NCBI GenBank assembly: GCA_963774745.1
Contig: CAVZGE010000011.1
Span: forward strand, 124,001-188,000
Direction: 5' to 3'
DNA: 64,000 nt
Origin: Prado023 sp963774745
GTDB lineage: Bacteria; Actinomycetota; Actinomycetes; S36-B12; CAIYMF01
Shown: in pieces, positions 33,138 through 43,935 of the stretch
Position numbering within the stretch: the first letter of the stretch is position 1
Layout of the letters: every line of letters starts with the position of its first letter
Program-made: the position numbers and the translations under genes
The notes under the pieces: generated by a model
Databases searched by the model: none
Told to the model about the DNA's origin: nothing
Seen by the model: the letters and a program-made list of their open reading frames with translations, nothing else

Positions 33138-34114
33138 TGTTCCTCCTCGGGTCGGGCATCGGTCGATTCGACGACGCCCCTGAACTCATCGGTGACCGCT
33201 CGTTCGGCGATCTGCGCCGCCTCGGCCTCGTCGTCAGGCCCGACCCAGCGCACACTCAGGTCGCCGAGCGCCGCGGCCTGCTCGAAGGTCACCACACCGT
33301 CGCGGTAGAGCTCGAGCAGCGCGAGGAAGCGCCCGATCACGACGAGCGTGGTCGGCGCGTCGTCGGTGAGCGCGCGGAACGTGGACACACCGCGACGGCG
33401 CAGGCGCTCCACGATGATCGCGGCCTGCTCCCGGACGCTCACCGCCGGGGCGTGGATGTGCGTGATGGAGACACCGGGATCCGGCGGCCTCGGCTCGAAC
33501 GCAGCCTCGGCGATCGCGGCGAACTCGACCGGCCCCAGTCCCAGCAGGACCTCCGGCAGCAGCTCGGCCAGCCAGGGCTCCAGTCCCACGTCGCGGGGTC
33601 GCCGGGTCGCGGCATCGGTGAGCATCCCGTCGAACAGGGCGGCGACCTCCTTGAACGCCCGGTACTGCAGCAGGCGGGCGAACAGCAGGTCACGCGCCTC
33701 GAGGAGGGCGAGGTCCTCCTCGTCCTCCACCGAGCCGTCCGGCAGCAGCCGGGCAGCCTTGAGGTCCAACAGCGTGGCGGCGATCACCAGGAACGACGTC
33801 GCCTCGTCGAGGTCCCACTCGACGCCCTGGGCGCGAACGTGGGCGATGAAGTCGTCGGTGACCACGTGCAGGGCGAGCTCCGTGACCTCGATCCGGTGCC
33901 GGGCGATGAGGCTCAGGAGCAGGTCGAACGGGCCCTCGAACCCGGCCACCCGGACGGCGAAGGCCTTGGGCCCGGCCTCGGTCAGTTCCGCGTCGAGAGC
34001 CCCGGGATCGGCGAGCCCTGCGGGAGCTGCGGCCCGCGTGCCCGGGTCGACCGGCGCGTCCTCGACGGCCGCTGCGCCCGCACCTGCCGGCGCGACCTCG
34101 ACCCCGGGCGTCAC
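33134..34114 (-). CDS. scpA: Segregation and condensation protein ScpA
   Basis: This is about 326 residues. The kleisin N-terminus A-V-R-V-A-G-F-E-G-P-F-D-L-L-L-S-L-I-A marks the SMC-neck binding region, and the C-terminus holds the winged helix that binds the SMC head. I choose the GTG at 34114, 16 bases after the parA stop. An ATG at 34180 would overlap parA by 50 bases. The first 60 residues are Ala/Pro-rich and disordered. Confidence 0.9.
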   Translation of the reverse strand: MTPGVEVAPAGAGAAAVEDAPVDPGTRAAAPAGLADPGALDAELTEAGPKAFAVRVAGFEGPFDLLLSLIARHRIEVTELALHVVTDDFIAHVRAQGVEWDLDEATSFLVIAATLLDLKAARLLPDGSVEDEEDLALLEARDLLFARLLQYRAFKEVAALFDGMLTDAATRRPRDVGLEPWLAELLPEVLLGLGPVEFAAIAEAAFEPRPPDPGVSITHIHAPAVSVREQAAIIVERLRRRGVSTFRALTDDAPTTLVVIGRFLALLELYRDGVVTFEQAAALGDLSVRWVGPDDEAEAAQIAERAVTDEFRGVVESTDARPEEEQ

Positions 34115-34130
34115 CGCGGCATCCGGCGGC

Positions 34131-35069
34131 TCATCCGAGCGCCAGCTGCTCGGCCGCAGGTGCGTCGTCGCCGGGCGCACCCGGCGCGGGGGCGACCTCG
34201 CCGATGCTGTCCGGGTCGATGCGGGCCAGAACCTCGCGGGCCAGCTGGCGGTAGCTCTCGGCAGGGGCGCTGGTGGGCGCGTACACGGTGATGGGCACCC
34301 CCGCGACCGACGTCTCCGGGAACTTCACCGTGCGGTTGATCACCGTGTGGAACACCGTGTCGCCGAACGCCTCCACCAGCCGCGCGAGCACGTCACGGGC
34401 GTGCACGGTCCGGTCGAACATCGTGGGCAGCACCCCGAGCAGCTCGAGGTCGGGGTTGGTCCGCTCCTGGATCTTGCCGATGGTGTCCTGGAGCAGCGCG
34501 ACCCCGCGCAGGGAGAAGTACTCGCACTCCAGCGGGATCATCACCCACCGCGCAGCGGTCAGGGCGTTGACCGTGAGCAGGCCCAGGGAGGGCTGGCAGT
34601 CGATCAGGATCACGTCGTAGTCGTTGCGGACCGGTCGAAGGGCACGCATCAGCGACTGCTCACGCCCGACCTCGGAGACCAGCAGGAGCTCTGCGCCCGA
34701 CAGGTCGATGTTGGCCGGCATCAGGTCCATCCCGGGCACCGCCGTGGGCCGGATGACCTCCTGTGCGCTGGCCTCGCCGGTGATCATCACGTCGTAGATC
34801 GTGTGCTCGAGGGTGTGCGGATGGATCCCCACCCCGGCTCCGAGCGCGCCCTGTGGGTCGAAGTCCACCAGCAGGACCCGGCGGCCGTACTCCGCCAGCG
34901 CCGCACCCAGGTTGATCGTCGTCGTGGTCTTGCCGACCCCGCCCTTCTGGTTGCACAGGGCGATGATGTCCGCATGCCCCGACGTCGTCCGGGGACCGGG
35001 CACGCCGAACTCCGGCAACGTCCGGCCGGTCGGGCCCAGGCCGTCGCCGGCCTTGCGTGCTGCCGCCAT
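34131..35069 (-). CDS. parA: ParA/Soj chromosome partition ATPase
   Basis: This is 312 residues with the deviant Walker A N-Q-K-G-G-V-G-K-T-T, a D-F-D-P-Q-G-A-L-G Walker A' region and V-I-L-I-D-C-Q-P-S-L-G-L-L as Walker B. It is the second, scp-linked ParA common in actinobacteria, acting with SMC-ScpAB in chromosome folding or partition. AGGAGGTG precedes the ATG. A poly-C tract follows the start in the upstream gap. Confidence 0.93.
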   Translation of the reverse strand: MAAARKAGDGLGPTGRTLPEFGVPGPRTTSGHADIIALCNQKGGVGKTTTTINLGAALAEYGRRVLLVDFDPQGALGAGVGIHPHTLEHTIYDVMITGEASAQEVIRPTAVPGMDLMPANIDLSGAELLLVSEVGREQSLMRALRPVRNDYDVILIDCQPSLGLLTVNALTAARWVMIPLECEYFSLRGVALLQDTIGKIQERTNPDLELLGVLPTMFDRTVHARDVLARLVEAFGDTVFHTVINRTVKFPETSVAGVPITVYAPTSAPAESYRQLAREVLARIDPDSIGEVAPAPGAPGDDAPAAEQLALG

Positions 35070-35171
35070 GCGCGCACCTCCTGGCGTGCTGAATCGAACC
35101 CCAGCCTAATGCCCCCCACCCCCCACCCCACCCCCACCGATCGGTCCACCTTCCCGCGGACCGTTCCTGGG

Positions 35172-35215
35172 TTCGTCCGGATCTGCGACGGCGAACGGGC
35201 GCGTTCCCGGACGAA
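35172..35215. repeat. Inverted repeat between xerD and parA
   Basis: TTCGTCCGG (35172-35180) and CCGGACGAA (35207-35215) are perfect complements around 26 bases. The DNA on both sides is G-run-rich (35109-35135 C-rich, 35219-35270 G-rich). It may end xerD transcripts. Confidence 0.5.
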
Positions 35216-35268
35216 TCGCGGGGCGGCGAGCGGGGGGCGGGGCGGCGGCGGGGCGGCGGCGAGCGGGG

Positions 35269-36225
35269 TCAGCCGCGGGCGCGGGGGTGGGCCAGGGCGT
35301 AGACCTCGCGCAGGTGCTCGACGGTCACCTTCGTGTAGACCTGCGTGGTCGTGACCGACGCGTGGCCGAGCAGCTCCTGCACGACCCGGACGTCGGCTCC
35401 CCCGTCGAGCAGGTGCGTGGCGAACGAGTGGCGCATCGTGTGCGGCGAGACCTCGGCGGTCACCCCCGCCCGGTCGGCCGCCGTCCGCAGGATCGTCCAT
35501 GCGCTCTGCCGCGACAGCCGCCCCCCACGGGCGTTGAGGAACACCGCGGACTGGGCGCTGGCCACCAGCCCCGGGCGGGCACGAACGAGGTAGGCGGACA
35601 ACGCCTCGCGCGCCTTGCTGCCGATCGGGACGAGCCGCTGCTTGCCACCCTTGCCGTGCAGGTGCGCCACGGCGTTGTCCACGTCGAGGTCATCGAGGTC
35701 CAGGCCCACCGCCTCGCTGATCCGGGCCCCGGTGCCGTAGAGGAACTCCAGGAGGGCCCGATCGCGCAGCCCGAGGGGCTCGGCAGCCACACCTCCGGTG
35801 CTGGTCAGGATCGCCTCGACCTCGTCGACCGTCAGGGCCTTGGGAAGTCGCTTGGCTGCCGCCGGCGGCTTGACCTCCCGGCCGGGGTCGGTGGCACTGA
35901 TCCCCTCCTGGACCGCGAACCGGTGGAAGCCCCGCACCGCGACCAGCGTCCGTGCCGCGCTGGCCGCGGCCAGCGGGGGGTGCTCGGGGCTGCCCTGGCG
36001 CAACCACGCGAGGAAGTCGCCGAGGTCGGACTCGGTCACCTGGTCAGCAGCCGTGATACCGCGACTCGCGCAGAACTCCAGGTACCGGCGCAGGTCGCGA
36101 CCGTACGCAGCCAACGAGTTGGGCGCCAGCCCGCGCTCGACCGTCAGGTGATCGCGGTACACCTGCGCTGATCGCGCGAGTGCCGAGGGCCCAGTCGACC
36201 TCACGGCTGATCTGGACTCGGGCAC
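35269..36225 (-). CDS. xerD: Tyrosine recombinase XerD
   Basis: This is 318 residues. An N-terminal SAM-like core-binding domain is followed by the catalytic domain with all six residues: R in G-T-G-A-R-I-S-E, K in H-G-K-G-G-K, H-x-x-R in H-T-M-R-H-S-F-A-T-H-L-L, H in L-G-H-A-S-V-T-T-T, and Y in Q-V-Y-T-K-V. It resolves chromosome dimers at dif. The GTG start shares its G with the stop of ald (TAGTG), so the two are coupled. Confidence 0.94.
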   Translation of the reverse strand: MPESRSAVRSTGPSALARSAQVYRDHLTVERGLAPNSLAAYGRDLRRYLEFCASRGITAADQVTESDLGDFLAWLRQGSPEHPPLAAASAARTLVAVRGFHRFAVQEGISATDPGREVKPPAAAKRLPKALTVDEVEAILTSTGGVAAEPLGLRDRALLEFLYGTGARISEAVGLDLDDLDVDNAVAHLHGKGGKQRLVPIGSKAREALSAYLVRARPGLVASAQSAVFLNARGGRLSRQSAWTILRTAADRAGVTAEVSPHTMRHSFATHLLDGGADVRVVQELLGHASVTTTQVYTKVTVEHLREVYALAHPRARG

Positions 36226-37340
36226 TAGATGAGGACCGACTCCAGCGTCCGGTGCTCCAGGCCGAACTCCTCGGCCACCGCGGCGTAGACGACCTCACCG
36301 GCGTGCACGTTCAGGCCCAGGGCCAGTGGGTGGTCGTCGAGGCAGGCCTGCTTCCACCCCTTGTTGGCCAGCTCGACGGCGTAGGGCAGCGTGACGTTGG
36401 TCAGGGCATAGGTCGAGGTGTGCGGGACGGCGCCGGGCATGTTCGCCACGCAGTAGAACACCGAGTCGTGGACCCGGTAGGTCGGGTCCGCGTGCGTCGT
36501 CGGCCGGGAGTCCTCGAAGCAGCCACCCTGGTCGATGGCGATGTCGACGAGCACCGATCCCGGCTTCATCCGCGAGACCAGCTCGTTGCTGACCAGCTTG
36601 GGAGCCTTGGCCCCCGGGACGAGGACCGCGCCGATCACCATGTCGGCATCGAGGCAGGCACGCTCGACCTCGTACCGGTTGGACGCGATCGTCTGCATGT
36701 GGCCGTGGTAGATCGCGTCGGCAGCGCGCAGGCGGGCGATGTTCAGGTCGAGCAGGAGGACCTCGGCCTGCATGCCCAGGGCGATCGTCGCGGCGTTCAT
36801 GCCCGCCACACCCGCGCCGAGCACGACGACCTTCGCCGCGTACACGCCGGACACCCCGCCCATCAGCGTCCCGCGCCCGCCGTAGGCACGCATCAGGGCG
36901 TGCGCGCCGACCTGCGGGGCCAGCCGGCCGGCCACCTCGGACATCGGGGCCAGCAGCGGCAGCGAGCGGTCGGGCAGCTCCACGGTCTCGTAGGCGATCG
37001 CGGTGATCCCGGACTCGATCAGCGCATCGGTGCACTCCCGCGAGGCGGCCAGGTGCAGGTAGGTGAACAGGGTCTGCCCGGAGCGCATCCGGTGGTACTC
37101 CTCGGCGATGGGCTCCTTGACCTTCAGGATCAGCTCACCGGTGGCCCACACCTCGTCGGCGGTGTCCAGGATCGTCGCACCCGCGGCCTCGAACTCCGCG
37201 TTCGTGATCGAGGACCCGAGACCCGCATCCCGCTGGACGAACACGTCATGCCCGTGCAGGCGCAGCTCGTTGACGCCGGCCGGCGTGATGGCGACGCGGA
37301 ACTCGTTGTTCTTGACCTCGCTGGGGATGCCGACCTTCAT
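36225..37340 (-). CDS. ald: Alanine dehydrogenase
   Basis: This is 371 residues, normal length. M-K-V-G-I-P-S-E-V-K-N-N-E-F-R-V begins the substrate domain. The catalytic Lys lies in L-K-V-K-E-P and the His in Y-L-H-L-A. The NAD-binding loop is V-L-G-A-G-V-A-G-M-N-A. It converts L-alanine and NAD to pyruvate and ammonia, and in actinobacteria it is tied to low-oxygen and nitrogen balance. It precedes xerD. Confidence 0.96.
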   Translation of the reverse strand: MKVGIPSEVKNNEFRVAITPAGVNELRLHGHDVFVQRDAGLGSSITNAEFEAAGATILDTADEVWATGELILKVKEPIAEEYHRMRSGQTLFTYLHLAASRECTDALIESGITAIAYETVELPDRSLPLLAPMSEVAGRLAPQVGAHALMRAYGGRGTLMGGVSGVYAAKVVVLGAGVAGMNAATIALGMQAEVLLLDLNIARLRAADAIYHGHMQTIASNRYEVERACLDADMVIGAVLVPGAKAPKLVSNELVSRMKPGSVLVDIAIDQGGCFEDSRPTTHADPTYRVHDSVFYCVANMPGAVPHTSTYALTNVTLPYAVELANKGWKQACLDDHPLALGLNVHAGEVVYAAVAEEFGLEHRTLESVLI

Positions 37341-37433
37341 CTGTGCGTCCTCTCCTGACTACCGGATGTGAGCATGCCCCAACAGCGGGCTCGTGACAAT
37401 GAACGCCGCACCCCAGTCCCTGCCACGGATTCC

Positions 37434-38014
37434 TCAGTCCTGGAGGGCTGAGAGTGCCAGAACCGCAGCTACAGCCGTCGCATTGGTGATGGATCCGTCG
37501 AGACAACGCTCAACTGCTTCGGAAATCGTAACCCAGAGCTGTGGCAGTTCGCGCTCCTCGGCCTCGCCCGTGTGCGGGCGGGCCTCCGGGTCCAGCGTCA
37601 GCCCGGTGGCCCGGAAGATGGTGATCCGCTCGCTGGTGCCACCGGGGCTCAGCGCCAGCTGGAGCAGGGGGCTCCACTGCGTGGCCGTCACCCCCGCCTC
37701 CTCGGCGAGCTCGCGGCGGGCGCAGTCGAGGAGATCCTCGCCCGGCAGGTCGAGGAGCCCGGCGGGGATCTCCCACATGTAGGCCGCGACCGGGTGCCGG
37801 TACTGGCGGATCAGCAGCAGCCGACCCTCGTCGTCCACCGCAGCGACGGCCACGGCCCCCGGATGGCGCAGGACATCGCGGACGACGACGTCGCCGTCGA
37901 TGTCCACCGTCTCGGACCAGACCGACCACTTCGCGCCGGCGAAGCGGTGCTCCTCGGCCAGCACCGGGAAGCGGTGCGGCTCGTCGGCCAGGGGCAGGTC
38001 ATGCTCCGTGTCGC

Positions 38015-38018
<4 letters not shown>
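37434..38018 (-). CDS. NUDIX hydrolase, ADP-ribose pyrophosphatase-like
   Basis: This is 194 residues with a full Nudix box: G (in G-L-L-D-L-P-G), then R-R-E-L-A-E-E-A-G-V. A proline-rich W-E-I-P-A-G-L-L element in front is typical of ADP-ribose/GDP-mannose pyrophosphatases. It is predicted to cleave ADP-ribose with a metal ion. It overlaps the end of pyrG by four bases, the usual actinobacterial neighbour. Confidence 0.9.
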
Positions 38019-39655
<1,637 letters not shown>

Positions 39656-39666
39656 GGGCCACCAGA

Positions 39667-41523
39667 CTATCGCGCCGGATGCCCAGCTCCGCCCGCACCG
39701 CGCCGCGACGCGCGGTGAGCCAGCTCCAGGAGCTCGCTGGCGTGGGCCCCGGCCGCCTCCGAGTCGGCCAGCCCGGCGAGCATCCGCGAGAGCTCCCGGA
39801 CGCGCTGCTCCCCCTCGACGACCTGCACCGACGACTCGGTGATCGACCCGTCGGAGTCCTTCGTCACCACCAGCTGCCGGTCGGCGAAGGCCGCGACCTG
39901 GGCCAGGTGCGTCACCACGATCACCTGGGTCCGGGTGCTCAGCGCCTGCAGGCGTCGGCCCACCTCGATCGCCGCTGCCCCGCCGACGCCGGCGTCGACC
40001 TCGTCGAAGACCATCGTGGGCACCGGGTCGGCCCCAGCCAGGACGACCTGTACCGCGAGCATGACCCGCGACAGCTCGCCTCCGGAGGCCGCCTGGGCGA
40101 TCGGTCGCAGGGGGGCGCCAGGATTGGCCGCGAGCATCAGCGCCACGTCGTCGACCCCGGTCGCCCGGAAGGCGACCGGCACTCCCTGCGGGGGCACTGC
40201 CTGCGCGGGCACTCCCAGCGCGCCTGTGTCATGGATCTGGGCCGTTTCGTGAACCGGATCCATGACGCTGCGGTCGGCCGGGTCGACAGGCGGCAGCAGG
40301 AGCCCGTCGGGGTCCGGCGTCGACGACACGGTGAACGCCACCCGCGCACGGGGCATCGCCAGCGCAGCCAGCTCGCCGGCGACCTCGGCGGCGAACCGGT
40401 CCGCGGCGACCCGTCGGGCAGCGCTGAGCTCGGCGCAGAGCGCGGCGGCCCGGGCCCGGAGCTCGTGCGCCTGGGCCTCGAGCGCCTCGATGCGGTCGTC
40501 AGCCCCAGCCAGTTGGGACACCCGTGCGGCCGACGTGGCCGACCACTCGAGCACCTCGGCGATGCTGGACCCGTACTTGCGGGTCAGCCGCCCGAGATCG
40601 GCGCGCCGATCCTGGATCGCAGCCAGCCGGCGCGGGTCGGCGTCGATGTCCTGGGCGTACTGGGACAGGTCCGCCGCGACATCGCCGAGCTGGGCCATCG
40701 CCGAGCGGATGGCCGCTGCGGGAGCCGCGAGCTCCGGGTCGTGCGCCGCCGCCGACTCCAGCGCCCGACGCGCGGCGCTGAGCAGGCCCATCACGTCCGA
40801 GGCACCGTCGAGGTCGGCGTCGGAGGTGATCGCCTCCCGGGCCGTCTGCGCCGCACCCACGAGGTCATCGGCGTTCGCCAGTCGCTCGGCCTCGGCCGCG
40901 AGGAGCACGTCCTCGTCTGGTTGTGGGTCGATCCCCGCGATCTCGGTCAGGGAGTACTCGAGCAGGTCCAGCTCGCGGGCCCGCTCCCGTTCGGTCGCGC
41001 GCAGCTCGCCGAGCTCCCGGTCGAGGCTGCGGAGCTGGCCGTGCAGCTGTCCCACGCGCCGCGCGAGCTCCTGGGTGGCCTCGCCGGCGAAGGCATCGAG
41101 CAGCGCGAGCGCCCGGCTGCCGATCCTGGTCTGGTCGTGCTGGCCGTGGATCACCAGCAGCTGGCCGACGACGTCAGCCAGCACCGCCGTGGGGACTCCG
41201 CGACCACCGAGCACGCTGCGCCCCCGGGTGGCGATGATCCGCGCGGCCGTGAGCCCGTCGTCGTCGAGGACCCCACCGGCGTCGGTGACGATCCCGGCGA
41301 TCGGGTCCCCGGGTGCATCGAACCAGCCCTCCACGGCGGCCTGCGACGCCCCGACCCGGATGAGCCCCGGATCCGCACGGCCGCCGGTGAGCAGGCCCAA
41401 CCCGCTGACGACCATGGTCTTGCCCGCCCCGGTCTCGCCGGTGACCGCCGTGAACCCGGGCGCGAACCGGCACGTGGCGTCGGCGATGACGCCGAGCCCG
41501 GTGATCCGCAGCTCGTGGATCAC
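39667..41523 (-). CDS. recN: DNA repair ATPase RecN
   Basis: This is 618 residues from a GTG at 41523 that overlaps the nadK stop. The SMC-like layout is clear: a Walker A G-E-T-G-A-G-K-T at 29-36, a coiled-coil middle, then V-F-D-E-V-D-A-G-V-G-G as Walker B/signature near the end. RecN helps double-strand break repair. Neighbours nadK and tlyA are conserved in this phylum. The steA and mctB-type genes that lie between recN and pyrG in mycobacteria are absent. Confidence 0.95.
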   Translation of the reverse strand: MIHELRITGLGVIADATCRFAPGFTAVTGETGAGKTMVVSGLGLLTGGRADPGLIRVGASQAAVEGWFDAPGDPIAGIVTDAGGVLDDDGLTAARIIATRGRSVLGGRGVPTAVLADVVGQLLVIHGQHDQTRIGSRALALLDAFAGEATQELARRVGQLHGQLRSLDRELGELRATERERARELDLLEYSLTEIAGIDPQPDEDVLLAAEAERLANADDLVGAAQTAREAITSDADLDGASDVMGLLSAARRALESAAAHDPELAAPAAAIRSAMAQLGDVAADLSQYAQDIDADPRRLAAIQDRRADLGRLTRKYGSSIAEVLEWSATSAARVSQLAGADDRIEALEAQAHELRARAAALCAELSAARRVAADRFAAEVAGELAALAMPRARVAFTVSSTPDPDGLLLPPVDPADRSVMDPVHETAQIHDTGALGVPAQAVPPQGVPVAFRATGVDDVALMLAANPGAPLRPIAQAASGGELSRVMLAVQVVLAGADPVPTMVFDEVDAGVGGAAAIEVGRRLQALSTRTQVIVVTHLAQVAAFADRQLVVTKDSDGSITESSVQVVEGEQRVRELSRMLAGLADSEAAGAHASELLELAHRASRRGAGGAGHPAR

Positions 41524-42425
41524 GGGCGCTCCGTCGCCGATCCGCGCCATCCCTGGATGGGCAGGGCGAACTTGGCCACGAGTCGGTCGGTGAAGGGAGC
41601 GTCGCGCAGCCGGGCGAACGACACGGGCTCCGGGTGCCGGCTCACCTCGATGCGCGCATTGTGCGGCAGCGGGAACGAGCGACGACCGTCGGCCCACAGC
41701 ACGCCCTGCTTCTCCGGGGCGACGCTCTCGACGACGATGCGCGTCGTGGGGGCGGTGACCAGAGGGCGGGCGAACAGCGCGTGGGCGCTGAGCGGCACCA
41801 GCAGCAGCGCCTCCACCTCCGGCCACACGACCGGACCGCCGGCGGAGAAGGAGTACGCGGTCGAGCCGGTGGGGGTCGCGCAGACGACGCCGTCGCACAG
41901 CCATCGGGACAGCGGCCGTCCGTCGACCTCGACCATGAGGTCCAGCATCCGGTCCTCGGGAGCCTTCTCGATGGAGACCTCGTTGAGCGCCCACGTGTGG
42001 GCCACCTCGACGCCGTTGTCGAGGATCCGGGCATCGACGGTCATGCGCTGCTCGACGCGGTAGTCGCGCGCCACCACGGCCTGGACGACCTCCTGGAGAT
42101 CCTCGCGCTCCAGCTCGGCAAGGAAGCCGACGTGCCCGAGGTTCACGCCCAGCAGGGGGACGCCCATGCTGCGGGCGCGCTCGGCGCCGCGCAGGACTGT
42201 CCCGTCACCGCCGAGCACCACGACGAGCTCGCACCCCGCAGCAGCGGCGCCATCCGGCCGGGCGTCGACGGGGATCACCCCGGGCACCTCGAGCACCTCC
42301 CACTCGTCGCGGGTGGCAGCAACGCCCATCCCCTGGTGGAGCAGTGCCGCCGCCGTCTCGCGGGCCGCAGCGACGGCCTCGTGCCGGCGGGTGTTCGTGA
42401 CCAGCAGGATCCTCCGGTCACCCAT
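41520..42425 (-). CDS. nadK: NAD kinase
   Basis: This is 301 residues from an ATG at 42425 with AGGAGG seven bases upstream; a GTG at 42458 would overlap tlyA instead. G-G-D-G-T lies at 72-76, N-E-V-S and the T-G-S-T-A-Y-S-F-S-A-G-G-P loop are present. It makes NADP from NAD and ATP or polyphosphate. Confidence 0.95.
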   Translation of the reverse strand: MGDRRILLVTNTRRHEAVAAARETAAALLHQGMGVAATRDEWEVLEVPGVIPVDARPDGAAAAGCELVVVLGGDGTVLRGAERARSMGVPLLGVNLGHVGFLAELEREDLQEVVQAVVARDYRVEQRMTVDARILDNGVEVAHTWALNEVSIEKAPEDRMLDLMVEVDGRPLSRWLCDGVVCATPTGSTAYSFSAGGPVVWPEVEALLLVPLSAHALFARPLVTAPTTRIVVESVAPEKQGVLWADGRRSFPLPHNARIEVSRHPEPVSFARLRDAPFTDRLVAKFALPIQGWRGSATERP

Positions 42426-42454
42426 CGCGGCACCCTCCTGCGGCGCGGACCCGG

Positions 42455-43258
42455 TCACTGCGGACCCTCCTCGACTGCGCGGCGGACGTCCGCCGGATCG
42501 GGCGGGCCGGCATCAGCCCGCAGGTGCAGAAAGTACTCGACGTTGCCGCTGGGTCCCGGTAGGGGGCTGGCGACCACCCCCGCCGTCCCGAGCCCGACCT
42601 CCCATGCAGCCAGGGCGACGTCGAGGACGGCGGACTCACGAAGCGCCGGGTCGCGGACGACACCACCGCTGCCCAGGGCTGAGCGCCCCACCTCGAACTG
42701 CGGCTTCACCATGAGCAGCAGGTCGGCGCCCTCGGCCACGATCCCGGCGAGAACCCCGAGCACCAGCCGCAGCGAGATGAACGACAGGTCCGCGACGACC
42801 AGGTCCGGGCAGCGGGGCAGGTCCTGGGCGGTCAGTGCCCGGATGTTCGTCCGGTCCATCACCGTCACCCGCTCGTCGCTGCGCAGCGACCACGCCAGCT
42901 GCCCGTAGCCGACGTCGACGGCGAACACGTGGGCGGCCCCGCGGCGCAGGAGCACGTCGGTGAACCCACCGGTCGAGGCCCCGGCATCCAGCACCCAGCG
43001 GCCGGTGACCATGGTCCCGGCTCGGTCGAAGCGGTCCAGCGCACCGATCAGCTTGTGGGCGCCCCGGGAGACGTAGTCAGGTCCGGTCGCCGCCTCCAGG
43101 ACCACGAGTGCCGCCGCCTCCTCCACCTGCGTTGCCGGCTTGGTCGCCGTGGCTCCGGCCACGCGGACCCGGCCGTCGGCCACGAGCTGCTGGGCATGCT
43201 CACGCGACCTGGCGAGGCCGCGGCGGACCAGCTCGGCATCGAGCCGCCGTCGGGCCAT
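42455..43258 (-). CDS. tlyA: TlyA, 16S/23S rRNA 2'-O-methyltransferase
   Basis: This is 267 residues. An S4 domain (R-L-D-A-E-L-V-R-R-G-L-A-R-S-R-E) is followed by an FtsJ-like methyltransferase with V-L-D-A-G-A-S-T-G-G-F-T-D-V-L and K-P-Q-F-E. In mycobacteria TlyA methylates 16S C1409 and 23S C1920 and gives capreomycin sensitivity. The gene ends 30 bases before the nadK start. Confidence 0.95.
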   Translation of the reverse strand: MARRRLDAELVRRGLARSREHAQQLVADGRVRVAGATATKPATQVEEAAALVVLEAATGPDYVSRGAHKLIGALDRFDRAGTMVTGRWVLDAGASTGGFTDVLLRRGAAHVFAVDVGYGQLAWSLRSDERVTVMDRTNIRALTAQDLPRCPDLVVADLSFISLRLVLGVLAGIVAEGADLLLMVKPQFEVGRSALGSGGVVRDPALRESAVLDVALAAWEVGLGTAGVVASPLPGPSGNVEYFLHLRADAGPPDPADVRRAVEEGPQ

Positions 43259-43263
43259 CCGGA

Positions 43264-43569
43264 CTACGCCTGGCTGTCGGGATCGGACAGGACGCCGGAC
43301 AGGCGCCGGTGGATGTCGGCGTAGACCTCGACCTGCTCAGCCAGCGGGAGGGAGTCGACCTCGGCCAGCCGCGACAGCGCGTCGTCCACCCGAGGGTCCG
43401 CAGTGCCCGGAGTGCCGTTCGCTGTCGGCGCCTCGACCGGAACGGCAGGCGGCGGTGACTGGGTGCCGGTGGGGATCCCGAGGGACCCCGGGGTCACTGG
43501 CGCACGAGTCCCGGTGGACGGGGACGGGGTGGACGGGGACGGGGTGGACGGCGTCGGGGTGTCGCTCAC
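43264..43569 (-). CDS. Small conserved actinobacterial protein beside tlyA
   Basis: This is 101 residues. The first 60 are Pro/Ser/Thr repeats (P-S-T-P-S-P-S-T). The last 40 (R-V-D-D-A-L-S-R-L and so on to H-R-R-L-S-G-V-L-S-D) are an amphipathic helix pair found next to tlyA in many actinobacteria. The role is unknown. A 15-base tandem repeat in the DNA (about 43512-43554) encodes the P-S-T part. ATGA overlap with the gene before it. Confidence 0.75.
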   Translation of the reverse strand: MSDTPTPSTPSPSTPSPSTGTRAPVTPGSLGIPTGTQSPPPAVPVEAPTANGTPGTADPRVDDALSRLAEVDSLPLAEQVEVYADIHRRLSGVLSDPDSQA

Positions 43570-43892
43570 CGGTCGCCCCGAAGGTCACCGATGCGGCGCT
43601 CGAGGCGTTGGACCTGCTGGCGCAACGCGCGGACCTCGGCCTCGGACACGAGGCCGAGCCGCCCGACCATGCGGTCGACCTCGCCCTGGACGTGTGCGGA
43701 TATGGCCCTGGGTGCGCGGGCAACTGCTGCGATGTGCGTGGCGGGCGACTCGGCGGGGTCCCCGACCGATTCCGGACGGCCCCACGTGGTCACCCAATGG
43801 ACCCCGGTCTGCGCTCCCCCCACGACCTTGGCGGTCGTCGCCTGCGCGCTGCCCAGGCAGATGGCGGTGTAGTCCCTGACGATGTCGATCAC
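43566..43892 (-). CDS. Small coiled-coil protein
   Basis: This is 108 residues from a GTG at 43892 that follows AAGGGG. The first part holds the R-D-Y-T-A-I-C-L-G-S helix, and the C-terminal 40 residues form a heptad-like coil (V-R-A-L-R-Q-Q-V-Q-R-L-E-R-R-I). Similar short proteins sit between the HAD and tlyA genes in related genomes. The role is unknown. It may pair with the next gene. Confidence 0.65.
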   Translation of the reverse strand: MIDIVRDYTAICLGSAQATTAKVVGGAQTGVHWVTTWGRPESVGDPAESPATHIAAVARAPRAISAHVQGEVDRMVGRLGLVSEAEVRALRQQVQRLERRIGDLRGDR

Positions 43893-43935
43893 TGCGGCCC
43901 CTTCCCTTCCCGCAGGGTACCGCCCGGCCGCAGGA

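Noticed and set aside
36180..37358. Plus-strand frame opposite ald
   Set aside because: It is a shadow of ald. No ribosome site or family is seen.
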